The notes under the pieces are model-generated. The model had not been told where the DNA came from. It did not search any database and was given only the letters and a program-made list of their open reading frames with translations. Positions 24,372 through 31,837 of a DNA stretch of 64,000 bases are shown here, in pieces (positions within the stretch are counted from its first letter, which is position 1; every line of letters starts with the position of its first letter). The position numbers and the translations under genes were made by a program. This DNA is from CAXXXW01 sp963665555 (lineage in GTDB: Bacteria; Pseudomonadota; Alphaproteobacteria; Thalassobaculales; Thalassobaculaceae), in NCBI GenBank assembly GCA_963665555.2, contig OY762308.1:2170001-2234000 (forward strand). Reading direction: 5' to 3'.

Positions 24372-24543
24372 TTTTTCTTTTCGGTCGTGCACGATTTCGA
24401 CACAGATCGCCGATCGACGCCCTTCGACGTCGCCCCGGGGGCCCGGGAGGGGCAAGGGCGCCGCCGCCGGACGGGCGTTGCGCGCTTTCGCCGAATGACG
24501 AGGCTCTTGCCCTTCGCGCCGGCGCCGCCGGGCCCCGGATTCA

Positions 24544-24589
24544 ATCCGGGGCGTCGCTTAAATCCGGGGCGCGGATCGAGTCCGGGGCG
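24544..24589. repeat. Three-copy 18-nt tandem repeat
   Basis: The core (A/G)TCCGGGGCG begins at 24544, 24562 and 24580, an exact 18-nt period; flanking bases vary. The first copy also forms the right arm of the hairpin 24533-24551. It lies just beyond the 3' end of the gene that stops at 24616, where it might aid transcript termination. Confidence 0.7.
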
Positions 24590-24615
24590 CGGGCGAGGGG
24601 CGAAGCCCTCGCCGG

Positions 24616-24918
24616 TCAGTCGCGCATGAAGGCGGCGGCGTCGATTTCGCCGTGGCGGAACGGGATCCAGTAGCCGGTCTCGGCGTTGTAGCGCAGGCCG
24701 TAGATGTTGGCGCAGAACACCTCGGCCGGCGCGGCGGCGCCCTTGCGCGCCGCCTCGGTGCGCGCGACATCGACCAGCGGCGAGGGCTTGAGGCGCTCCT
24801 CCCAGGCGCGGGCGGGGTCGGCCCGCTCCGCCTCCGGCAGGTCGTTGACCGCCATCGCCAGGTCCCAGGTGCGCTCCAGGTCTTCCCAGAGGCCGTCGAG
24901 GTAGGTCGCCACGGGCAC
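24616..24918 (-). CDS. Hypothetical protein, about 100 residues
   Basis: 100 residues from a GTG at 24916-24918 (a second GTG two codons later is equally possible). Acidic/helical N-terminal half (LDGLWEDLERTWDLAM), then KPSPLVDVARTEAARKG and an aromatic C-terminal part (CANIYGLRYNAETGYWIPF). I do not recognise the family. A good promoter precedes it (24955-24983), and the ordered amphipathic and aromatic pattern suggests a real folded protein. It is divergent from the sulfotransferase gene. Confidence 0.6.
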   Translation of the reverse strand: MPVATYLDGLWEDLERTWDLAMAVNDLPEAERADPARAWEERLKPSPLVDVARTEAARKGAAAPAEVFCANIYGLRYNAETGYWIPFRHGEIDAAAFMRD

Positions 24919-24954
24919 GCTCCGGCGCGGGTCGGCGGAAGGTTCGCGGTCCCG

Positions 24955-24983
24955 GTTATAGCCGGGCCGGGCGCGGCGGCAAA
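24955..24983 (-). promoter_or_regulatory. Promoter of the hypothetical gene 24616-24918
   Basis: Minus strand TTTGCC (24983-24978), 17-bp spacer, TATAAC (24960-24955); expected start about 30 nt before the GTG. Confidence 0.5.
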
Positions 24984-24997
24984 GGGCGCGATTCCGG

Positions 24998-25026
24998 TTG
25001 GCCGGCGCCGGGCCGGGCGCTACAAC
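24998..25026 (+). promoter_or_regulatory. Promoter of the sulfotransferase gene
   Basis: TTGGCC (24998-25003), 17-bp spacer, TACAAC (25021-25026), about 30 nt before the ATG at 25057. Bases 25010-25032 are identical to 1224-1246 at the tRNA-Ser promoter. Confidence 0.6.
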
Positions 25027-25056
25027 CCGCCGACGCCAACCCGCCCGGCCCGGTCC

Positions 25057-25908
25057 ATGACATCTCGCGCCGCCGAAGCCGCCCGCCGCGCGCCGGCCCT
25101 CGCCCGCCTCGGCGCGGAGCCGGTGACGATCGGCGCGACCGGCGGCTCCGGCACGCGCGTCGTCCACGCCGTCCTGCGCGCGGGCGGGCTGTTCATGGGC
25201 GCGCCGGAACGGCTGAACGGCCCCGGCGACGCGATGGACATCGAGCCGGCGCTGAACGCGCATATCGACCCGATCCTCGCGGCCGCCGGCGGCCTCGACT
25301 ACCGCATGGACGCGCTGCCCGCGCCGGTGGCGGAAGCCGCGCGGCGCGACCTCGCCCGGGGGATCGCCGCCTTCGCGCGCGGCGCGCCGGCGGGGACGCG
25401 GCGCTGGGGCTGGAAGAACCCGCGCGGCATGTTCGTCCTGCCGGCGATCCACGACCTGTTTCCGGGGATGCGCTTCGTCCACCTGGTGCGCGACGGCCGC
25501 GACATGGCCTTGAGCGACAACTGGAACCAGCCGCGCAAGCACCACGCCGCGCTGTTCGGCGGCCCGCCCCCGGCCGAGGGCGACCCCGAAGCGGCGATCC
25601 GCCTCTGGGCCGCCGCCAATCTCGGCGCGGCGGACTGGGGCGAGCGGACGCTGGGCGCGCGCTACCTGCGCGTCCGGTTCGAGGACCTTTGCGCCGCGCC
25701 GGAGGCGGAGACGGAGCGGCTGCTGGCCTTCGCCGGCCTCGACGGGCGCGAACGCGAAGCCGCGCGGCGCGCCGCGCTGGCCGCCGTCGTCCCGCCGGAG
25801 TCGCTCGGCCGCTGGCGGCGGCTCGACCCGGCGGCGGCGGCCGGCCTCTCCCGCGTCGCGGCGGCCGCGCTCGAACGCTTCGGCTACGAGGCCGCGCCGG
25901 CGCCCTGA
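25057..25908 (+). CDS. Sulfotransferase family protein
   Basis: 283 residues with PAPS-type sulfotransferase signatures: the 5'-phosphosulfate loop region TIGATGGSGTRVVH, the 3'-phosphate motif HLVRDGRDMALS (R-D-G-R-D), and YLRVRFEDL near the end of the core. Such enzymes transfer sulfate from PAPS to hydroxyl or amino groups of glycans, lipids or small molecules; acceptor unknown. The P-loop (GATGGSGTR) is somewhat degenerate, so a P-loop NTPase-like relative is possible. The 3' end overlaps phzF by 25 bp, tail to tail. Confidence 0.78.
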   Translation: MTSRAAEAARRAPALARLGAEPVTIGATGGSGTRVVHAVLRAGGLFMGAPERLNGPGDAMDIEPALNAHIDPILAAAGGLDYRMDALPAPVAEAARRDLARGIAAFARGAPAGTRRWGWKNPRGMFVLPAIHDLFPGMRFVHLVRDGRDMALSDNWNQPRKHHAALFGGPPPAEGDPEAAIRLWAAANLGAADWGERTLGARYLRVRFEDLCAAPEAETERLLAFAGLDGREREAARRAALAAVVPPESLGRWRRLDPAAAAGLSRVAAAALERFGYEAAPAP

Positions 25909-26807
25909 AGCGCGATCGTCCCGGCCATCACCGGGACCGCGCGGCCGCCGACCGTGACCGACTCGACCCCGGCGGCGGAGCGTTCGACGCCCACGTCGAT
26001 GCGGCTGGGCCGGCCCATCTCCACCCCCTGCTCGATGGCGATGGAAAGGTCGCCGGTCCCGCCGGCGAGGCCGCCGACCAGCGCGCCGAGCATCGCCGCC
26101 GCGCTGCCGGTCGCGGGGTCCTCCGGGATGCCGCCGAGCGGCGCGAACAGCCGGGCGCGGACCCGCGTGTCCGGCCCCTCGCCCTCGCGCGCGTAGAGGT
26201 ACAGCCCCTCCGCCACGCCGAGCGGCAGGTGGATCGCGAACCGCGCCGGCGCCGGCTGGCAGCGCGCCAGCACGGAAGCGTCCGCCACCTCCGCGAAGGC
26301 GAAGGAAACGCCGAGGCCGACGACGCGCGGCAGGTGGTTGTCGATGCGGATGTCGCCGCGCGCCAGGCCGGCGCATTCGGCGATCGCCTCCTCCTCGAAC
26401 ATGCAGCCGAGTTCGGCGCGGCCGGGCGCGGCGAAGCGGGCGCCGACCGGAACGCCGTCCTCGCGCGCGATGTCGATCTCGACGACGCCGATCCCCTCCT
26501 CGAAGCGCAGCCGGTCGCCCACCGGCGCGCCGAGGGCCTCGCCCGCCCGCGCCAGCGCCACGGCGGTGCCGACGTTCGGGTGGCCGGCGAAGGGAAGCTC
26601 GTGCGTCGGCGTGAAAATCCGCACCCGCGCGGCGCAGCTGGGGTCGTCCGACGGCAGCACGAAGGTGGATTCGGAATAGCCGAACTCCGCCGCGATCGCC
26701 TGCATCGCCGCGTCGTCGAGGCCGCGCGCGTCCGTCACGACCGCCAGCGGGTTGCCGCCGAAAATCGTCGCGGTGAACACATCGAGCGTGACGAAATCGA
26801 CCTTCAT
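25884..26807 (-). CDS. PhzF family isomerase/epimerase
   Basis: 307 residues with the PhzF fold pattern: N-terminal FVTLDVFTATIFGGNPLAVV, the catalytic Glu in GYSESTFVL, and the half-barrel motif ELPFAGHPNVGTA; the second half ends in DPATGSAAAML, also a PhzF hallmark. Outside phenazine operons these proteins are housekeeping isomerases of unknown substrate. The ATG at 26807 gives a canonical start. It is 46 nt downstream of the alaX-like gene on the same strand. Confidence 0.9.
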   Translation of the reverse strand: MKVDFVTLDVFTATIFGGNPLAVVTDARGLDDAAMQAIAAEFGYSESTFVLPSDDPSCAARVRIFTPTHELPFAGHPNVGTAVALARAGEALGAPVGDRLRFEEGIGVVEIDIAREDGVPVGARFAAPGRAELGCMFEEEAIAECAGLARGDIRIDNHLPRVVGLGVSFAFAEVADASVLARCQPAPARFAIHLPLGVAEGLYLYAREGEGPDTRVRARLFAPLGGIPEDPATGSAAAMLGALVGGLAGGTGDLSIAIEQGVEMGRPSRIDVGVERSAAGVESVTVGGRAVPVMAGTIALQGAGAAS

Positions 26808-26853
26808 GGGCCCCGTCCCTTCGGTTGCGCCGGGGCCGAAGCCGCGCGGCGCC

Positions 26854-27561
26854 TCAATCGGCCAGCGCGATGGAGACGCGCCGGTTGCGCCGGCCCTTGT
26901 TCTCGATCTTCGCGACCGAAACCCGGCCGATCTCGCCGGTGGACGCGAGGTGCGTGCCGCCGCAGGCCTGGAAATCCACCGCCTCGCCGACGCGGATCGT
27001 GCGCACCCGCCCGGTCCCCGCCGGCGGCGCGACCGACATGGTGCGGACCAGTTCCGGGTTCGCGGCCAGCTCCTCGTCGGAAATCCACGAGACGGAAACC
27101 GGATGGTCCGCCGCGACGGCCGCCGCCAGCGCGTCGGTCAGCGCCTGCTTGTCCGGCCGCTCGCCGGGGATGTCGAAGTCGAGCCGGCCCTTCCCGGCCC
27201 CGACCGCGCCGCCCGTCACCGCGCCCTCGACCAGCGAACTCAGCACATGCAGCGCGGTGTGGACGCGCATGTGGAGGTAGCGGCGCGCCCAGTCGATCTC
27301 CGCCGTCACCTCCTCGCCGGGCGCGAGCGCGGGCGCGCCCTCGGCCGGGATGTGGAGCGGCCCGTCGGCGCCCTTGCGCGTGTCGGCGATCGCGACCTCG
27401 CGCCCGTCCGCCGCGCGCAGCCGCCCGGTGTCGCCCGGCTGCCCGCCGCCCTCGGGGTAGAACACCGTGCGGTCGAGCACGATCCCGCCGGCGCCGGCGG
27501 AGACCACCCGCGCCGCGCAGGTCTCGAGGTAGGAGTCCTCCCGGAAAAGCTCCTCTGTCAT
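26854..27561 (-). CDS. Alanyl-tRNA editing protein AlaX-like
   Basis: 235 residues homologous to the editing domain of AlaRS. It has the zinc/hydrolytic motif H-x3-H in RVHTALH, the matching C-x3-H in CGGTH (FQACGGTH), and the N-terminal beta-barrel typical of AlaX-M (TVFYPEGGGQPGDTG). It should deacylate Ser- or Gly-tRNA(Ala) in trans. The ATG overlaps the stop of the dehydratase gene by 4 nt (ATGA), indicating one transcript. Confidence 0.88.
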   Translation of the reverse strand: MTEELFREDSYLETCAARVVSAGAGGIVLDRTVFYPEGGGQPGDTGRLRAADGREVAIADTRKGADGPLHIPAEGAPALAPGEEVTAEIDWARRYLHMRVHTALHVLSSLVEGAVTGGAVGAGKGRLDFDIPGERPDKQALTDALAAAVAADHPVSVSWISDEELAANPELVRTMSVAPPAGTGRVRTIRVGEAVDFQACGGTHLASTGEIGRVSVAKIENKGRRNRRVSIALAD

Positions 27562-28550
27562 CGCGCCTCGTCCTCCCCCTCGCCGCCCCCGCGCAGGATC
27601 GCCTCGTACACCGTCCGGTCGATATTGCCGCCGCTCAGCACCAGGCCGACGCGCCGGCCCGCCATCCGTTCGCGCTCCTTCATCAGCGCGGCGAGCGGCG
27701 CGGCGCCGGCCCCCTCGGCGATGTTGTGCGTGTCGGTGAAGTAGTGCCGCATCGCCGCCCGGATCTCCTCTTCCGACACGGCGACGATCCGGTCCGCGCC
27801 GGCGCGGATCGCCGCCACCGCGTCGGCGGAGGGCCGGCGAACGGCCATGCCGTCCGCCAGCGTGTCGGCGCTGTTGGTCGAGACCGGCCGGCCGGCCTCG
27901 AAGGAAAGCGCGTAGCAGGGCGCGTTCTCGGCCACGACGCCGACGACGCTCGCGCGCAGGCCCAGCGCGTCGCGCGCCGCGATGACGCCGCAAATCCCCG
28001 ACCCCAGCCCGATCGGCGCGTACACCGTATCGAGGTCCGGGACGGCCGACAGGAACTCCCAGGCGTAGGTGCCGACGCCGCGCACCAGCAGCGGATGGAA
28101 GCTCGGGAACATGTGCAGGCCGCGCGCCTCCGCCAGCCCCTCGGCGTGCTCCAGCGCTTCCTGGAAGTCCGCGCCGTGGACGACCAGTTCCGCGCCCTGC
28201 GCCCGCATCGCGGCGTTCTTCTCGACCGAATTCCCGTGCGGGACGACGATAACGGCCTCCAGCCCGCGGGCCGTCGCCGCGCGCGCGACGCTCTGGCCGT
28301 GGTTGCCCCGCGTCGCGGCGGCGACGCCTCGTGTCGCGGGCGCGCGGCGGACCAGGTCGTCGATATAGACCACGCCGCCGCGCACCTTGAACGCGCCGGT
28401 CGGCGTGTGGTTCTCGTGCTTGACCCAGACCTCGGCCCCGGCGCGGGCCGAAAGCAGCGGCCAGTTGTATTGCGGCGTCGGCGGCACGGCGGCGCGAATC
28501 GCCTCCGCCGCCGCCTCGAACTCGCCGAGGCTCACGCTGTAACCGGACAT
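27558..28550 (-). CDS. PLP-dependent threonine/serine dehydratase-like enzyme
   Basis: 330 residues of fold-type II PLP enzymes. The PLP Lys is in TGAFKVRGG, the phosphate-binding Gly loop in PIGLGSGICG, and the pyridine-side SGGNID near the C-terminus. There is no ACT regulatory domain, so it resembles catabolic threonine dehydratase, serine racemase or the EutB-like group; substrate cannot be fixed. It is translationally coupled to alaX, a pairing that might serve amino-acid homeostasis. Confidence 0.85.
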   Translation of the reverse strand: MSGYSVSLGEFEAAAEAIRAAVPPTPQYNWPLLSARAGAEVWVKHENHTPTGAFKVRGGVVYIDDLVRRAPATRGVAAATRGNHGQSVARAATARGLEAVIVVPHGNSVEKNAAMRAQGAELVVHGADFQEALEHAEGLAEARGLHMFPSFHPLLVRGVGTYAWEFLSAVPDLDTVYAPIGLGSGICGVIAARDALGLRASVVGVVAENAPCYALSFEAGRPVSTNSADTLADGMAVRRPSADAVAAIRAGADRIVAVSEEEIRAAMRHYFTDTHNIAEGAGAAPLAALMKERERMAGRRVGLVLSGGNIDRTVYEAILRGGGEGEDEAR

Positions 28551-28628
28551 CGCCCTGTCTCCGCCGTTCCGCCCGCCGCCCCGCTTATCACGGAACCGCC
28601 CCCGGCGGAACCGCCGGCGCGCCCGGCT

Positions 28629-29438
28629 TCACGGGTCCGGCGCGACCGGGCGCGCGTTGTGGGCGTGGTTGAGCGGGCCGTGGCCGCGGCCGAGGCCGGG
28701 GGCGGTCTCGATGGCGGCGAAGACATAGGCCCGCGCGCGGGCGACGGCAGCCTCCAGGGCGAGGCCCTGGGCGATGCCGGCGGCGATCGCCGAGGCGAGC
28801 GTACATCCCGTCCCGTGCGTGTGGCGGGTGTCGAGGCGCGGCCCCCGGAACAGCCGCTCCCCGCCGGGCGCGGCGAGGAGGTCGACAACCTCCGCGCCCT
28901 CCAGGTGGCCGCCCTTGACCAGCACGGCGCCGGCGCCGAGCGCGAGCAGCCGGTCCGCGGCGCGCCGCATGTCGTCCACGCCCGCGATCTCGACCCCGGC
29001 GAGCAGCTCCGCCTCGGGCACGTTCGGCGTCGCCACCGCCGCGCGGGGCAGCAGCTCGCTCCGCAGCGCGCCGAGCGCCGCCGGGTCGAGCAGGCGCGCG
29101 CCGCCCTTGGCGACCATCACCGGATCGAGCGCGAGCGGGACCCCCGGCGCGGCGTCGGCGAGCGTTTCAGCGACGGTCTCGATGACGCCGGCGGAATGCA
29201 GCATTCCGGTCTTCGCGCAATCGGCCCCGATGTCGTCGAGCACGACCCGCATCTGCCGGGCCAGGAAGTCGGGCGGCACCTCGTGGATGGCGAACACGCC
29301 CTCGGTGTTCTGCGCCGTCAGCGCCGTGAGCGCGGTCGCCGCGAAGCCGCCGAGCGCCGTTATCGCCTTGATGTCGGCCTGTATGCCCGCCCCGCCGCCG
29401 GAGTCCGAGCCGGCGCAGACCAGCACCCGGCCGCGCAT
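28629..29438 (-). CDS. thiD: Hydroxymethylpyrimidine (phosphate) kinase ThiD
   Basis: 269 residues from the ATG at 29438 (a GTG at 29459 would add seven). Ribokinase-like motifs: GSDSGGGAGIQADIK at the N-terminus, DPVMVAKGGARLL in the middle and the anion-hole/catalytic HGTGCTLASAIAAG near the C-terminus. It phosphorylates HMP and HMP-P for thiamine synthesis. It follows glmM closely on the same strand. thiE lies 22 kb away (51888) and no TPP riboswitch was seen before either gene. Confidence 0.94.
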   Translation of the reverse strand: MRGRVLVCAGSDSGGGAGIQADIKAITALGGFAATALTALTAQNTEGVFAIHEVPPDFLARQMRVVLDDIGADCAKTGMLHSAGVIETVAETLADAAPGVPLALDPVMVAKGGARLLDPAALGALRSELLPRAAVATPNVPEAELLAGVEIAGVDDMRRAADRLLALGAGAVLVKGGHLEGAEVVDLLAAPGGERLFRGPRLDTRHTHGTGCTLASAIAAGIAQGLALEAAVARARAYVFAAIETAPGLGRGHGPLNHAHNARPVAPDP

Positions 29439-29462
29439 CGCCGTCCGCCCGTCCGCCACGCC

Positions 29463-30815
29463 TCACGCCCCTCCGGCGGCGCGCGCGATCTCGTCGGCGA
29501 TGGCGTCGGCGACGGCGGCGACCAGCCCCTCGTCCTCGCCCTCCGCCATCACGCGGATCAGGGGTTCGGTGCCCGATTCGCGGATCACCAGCCGGCCGCG
29601 CCCGTCGAGCCGCGCCTCGCCGTCGGCGATGGCGCGGCGGACCGCCGGCGCGTCGAGCGCCCGCGCGCCGTTCAGGGGAATGTTGCGGTGCGCCTGCGGC
29701 AGCGGCTCGAAAATCCGCGCCACCTCGCTCATCGGCCGGTCCGCGCGCAGCAGCACGGCCAGCACCTGCAGCGCGGCGATAATGCCGTCGCCGGTGGTGG
29801 CGTAGTCGCTCATCACGACATGGCCGGATTGCTCGCCGCCGAGGTTGAAGCCGCCTTCGCGCATCCGCTCCAGCACATAGCGGTCGCCGACGCGGGCGCG
29901 GACCAGGCTCAGGCCGATCCCCTCCAGGTAGCGTTCGAGGGCGAGGTTGGACATCGTCGTGCCCACCGCGCCGCCGCCCGCCAGCCGCCCCTCTTCGCGC
30001 CAGGAGGCGGCGATCAGGCCGAGGATGCGGTCGCCGTCCACCGCCGCGCCGGTCTCGTCCGCCATCGCCAGGCGGTCGCCGTCGCCGTCGAGCGCGATCC
30101 CGGCGTCGGCCCCGTGCTCGCGGACGGCGCGGCGCATCGCCTCGGGCGCGGCCGCGCCGAAGCCGCGGTTGATGTTGAAGCCGTCCGGCTCGACCCCGAT
30201 CGGGACGATCTCGGCGCCGAGTTCGTAGAGGATGCGGGGCGCCAGCGCGTAGGCCGCCCCGTGGGCGCAATCGACGACCAGTTTCAGCCCGTCGAGCCGC
30301 AGGCCCCGGGGGAAGGCGCCCTTGGCGATCTCGATGTAGCGGCCGCGCGCGTCGTCGAGGCGGAGCGCCCGGCCGAGCTTCTCCGGCGCCGCGAGCTCGC
30401 CGCCCTCGTCCATCAGCGCCTCGATCCGGCCCTCGGCCGCGTCGGACAGCTTGCGCCCGTCCGGGCCGAACAGCTTGATGCCGTTGTCGCGGTAGGGGTT
30501 GTGCGAGGCCGACAGCATGACGCCGAGATCGGCGCGCAGCGAGCGCGTCAGCATGGCGACGCCCGGCGTCGGCATCGGCCCCACCAGCACCACGTCGACG
30601 CCGATCGAGGCGAACCCCGCCACCATCGCCGGCTCCAGCATGTAGCCGGAAAGCCGCGTGTCCTTGCCGATCACCGCCGTCGGCCGGTGCTCGGCGACGG
30701 AGGGCGCGAAATAGCGCCCGGCCGCCATCGCCACCCGGAGCACGGTCTCGGCCGTCATCGGCTCGACATTGGTCGTCCCCCGAACCCCGTCGGTGCCGAA
30801 AAGCCTGCGAATCAT
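29463..30815 (-). CDS. glmM: Phosphoglucosamine mutase GlmM
   Basis: 450 residues, the usual length. Start MIRRLFGTDGVRGTTN, phosphoserine site MLSASHNPYRDNG, metal loop ALDGDGDRLAM, substrate loop GGEQSGHVV and phosphate site RESGTEPLIRVM. It converts glucosamine-6-phosphate to glucosamine-1-phosphate for peptidoglycan and LPS. In many Alphaproteobacteria glmM directly follows folP; here an AT-rich two-gene cassette separates them, so glmM transcription may depend on a promoter in or after that cassette. Confidence 0.97.
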   Translation of the reverse strand: MIRRLFGTDGVRGTTNVEPMTAETVLRVAMAAGRYFAPSVAEHRPTAVIGKDTRLSGYMLEPAMVAGFASIGVDVVLVGPMPTPGVAMLTRSLRADLGVMLSASHNPYRDNGIKLFGPDGRKLSDAAEGRIEALMDEGGELAAPEKLGRALRLDDARGRYIEIAKGAFPRGLRLDGLKLVVDCAHGAAYALAPRILYELGAEIVPIGVEPDGFNINRGFGAAAPEAMRRAVREHGADAGIALDGDGDRLAMADETGAAVDGDRILGLIAASWREEGRLAGGGAVGTTMSNLALERYLEGIGLSLVRARVGDRYVLERMREGGFNLGGEQSGHVVMSDYATTGDGIIAALQVLAVLLRADRPMSEVARIFEPLPQAHRNIPLNGARALDAPAVRRAIADGEARLDGRGRLVIRESGTEPLIRVMAEGEDEGLVAAVADAIADEIARAAGGA

Positions 30816-30863
30816 GGCCGCGCCAACCCATGCCCGCCGCGCCCCCGCCGGGCGCGCGTCCGG

Positions 30864-31280
30864 CTAAGCATCCCGATTCGCGGCGCGTCTGACAATAGTG
30901 TCCACAATTGCCTCGGCGGGGAGGTTCTCGCTGTCCCGCCCCCTGAAACCGCGGAACACGCCGATCGACATGGCCACGAGCAAAACGGTTCCCGCCGCAA
31001 TCGGCGTCGCGATCGAAAAAACCTTGACAATAGGGTCGACCCCTTCGGCCGGAACAATTCTATAGAGACTATACATGATAAAACATACCAACAGCAACAA
31101 CGCACTGCCAATAAACCAAAAACATCGCACGATCAAGGTTCTTCGTATCCGAAGAATATCGTTTTCGACGCGAGCCCGCTCCACCTGCTCCTCGATCCGC
31201 CGGGATTCGAGGTCGTCGAAGGTCTCGCTTCCGCCCGGTCCCGCATCGGTATCGGGAACCGTAGGAGATTTATCGGGCAT
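30864..31280 (-). CDS. Two-helix membrane protein, putative toxin of a Panacea-type module
   Basis: 138 residues: an acidic and charged N-terminal part with a short coiled coil (LESRRIEEQVERARVENDIL), two hydrophobic helices (CFWFIGSALLLLVCFIMYSL and IATPIAAGTVLLVAMSIGVF) and a short polar tail. The gene is AT-rich (42% G+C in 31081-31140 by hand count) unlike its neighbours. It starts inside the end of the Panacea gene (11-nt overlap), so the two are coupled. Several Panacea-linked toxins are small membrane proteins; that, not homology, is the reason for the toxin label. Confidence 0.6.
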   Translation of the reverse strand: MPDKSPTVPDTDAGPGGSETFDDLESRRIEEQVERARVENDILRIRRTLIVRCFWFIGSALLLLVCFIMYSLYRIVPAEGVDPIVKVFSIATPIAAGTVLLVAMSIGVFRGFRGRDSENLPAEAIVDTIVRRAANRDA

Positions 31281-31746
31281 TCTCTCGATTCTCCTGTCGC
31301 CGACTTTTTTCCAGCTTATCCAAATAGTGTTTCTTGATCAGGTCGTTGGGAATTCGCGTTCCGATGGATTTTGTGGCAGCCATATCCCAAGGACCTCCGG
31401 CGACATGCGTCAAGCGGGACAAACGAAATGGACTCATTTCGCCGTATATGTTGTAAACTTGATCGACAATGCTTTTATCGCTTGGATCGAATTCATTTTC
31501 CTTCACTTTGACCGCTGCCATGTCGTGAACGCCCTGGTCCCTGAACCCGAAATACACATTCGGGACGACCGGACCGTACTCCCAAGCCTCTATGCCGTCC
31601 GCCAGCAAGGGGCGGCCCGTCAGGGCCAACGTCCAGCCGTGGGCGATATAGGTCAGCTTCAGAAGAGACATTATCGACAGGCTCCGCCCCTTCGCTTCCG
31701 CAAGCCGGATGAACTCGTTCGCGATCTGTCGGCTGTCGTAGGCCAT
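31270..31746 (-). CDS. Panacea-domain (DUF4065/SocA-like) putative antitoxin
   Basis: 158 residues from the ATG at 31744-31746 (an upstream ATG at 31812 would add a Gly-rich tail not typical of the family). The Panacea/DUF4065 pattern is clear: SRQIANEFIRLA, LSIMSLLKLTYIAHGWTLAL, and the hallmark EAWEYGPVVPNVYFGF. These domains are antitoxins of diverse toxins (PanAT) and include the SocA proteolysis adaptor. AT-rich relative to flanking folP and glmM (37% in 31441-31500 by hand count). It is upstream of and overlaps the membrane-protein gene, the order expected for antitoxin-toxin. Confidence 0.8.
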   Translation of the reverse strand: MAYDSRQIANEFIRLAEAKGRSLSIMSLLKLTYIAHGWTLALTGRPLLADGIEAWEYGPVVPNVYFGFRDQGVHDMAAVKVKENEFDPSDKSIVDQVYNIYGEMSPFRLSRLTHVAGGPWDMAATKSIGTRIPNDLIKKHYLDKLEKSRRQENRENAR

Positions 31747-31837
31747 GGGACGGGCCGACCCTCCGTTCGCCCGGCCCGCGCCGCCGGGCCGGCCCTGTGC
31801 ATTATCCGCCAAGCCCGGGGCGCGTCAACCGGCCGCC

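Larger units (their letters stand above)
24021..24615. other. 595-nt gene-free leader/regulatory region
   Basis: This stretch between the RTX start and the hypothetical gene at 24616 holds no convincing gene. It is partly AT-rich (24200-24420) in contrast to its neighbours. It contains a minus-strand promoter candidate (24343-24371), a 22-bp palindrome next to a G11 run (24228-24258), a hairpin CCCCGGAT-TCA-ATCCGGGG (24533-24551) and a three-copy 18-nt tandem repeat (24544-24589). If the promoter is right, the RTX mRNA has a leader of about 316 nt. Confidence 0.6.

Noticed and set aside
21336..24629. A 1,097-codon plus-strand frame opposite the RTX gene
   Set aside because: It mirrors the RTX repeat on the other strand and has Val/Ala/Gly repeats without known domains; the RTX reading has consensus Ca2+-binding nonapeptides.
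25689..31337. A 1,882-codon open frame on the plus strand
   Set aside because: It lies antisense to phzF, alaX, the dehydratase, thiD and glmM, all with clear families. Its translation is Arg/Ala/Gly-rich low complexity, an artefact of high GC.
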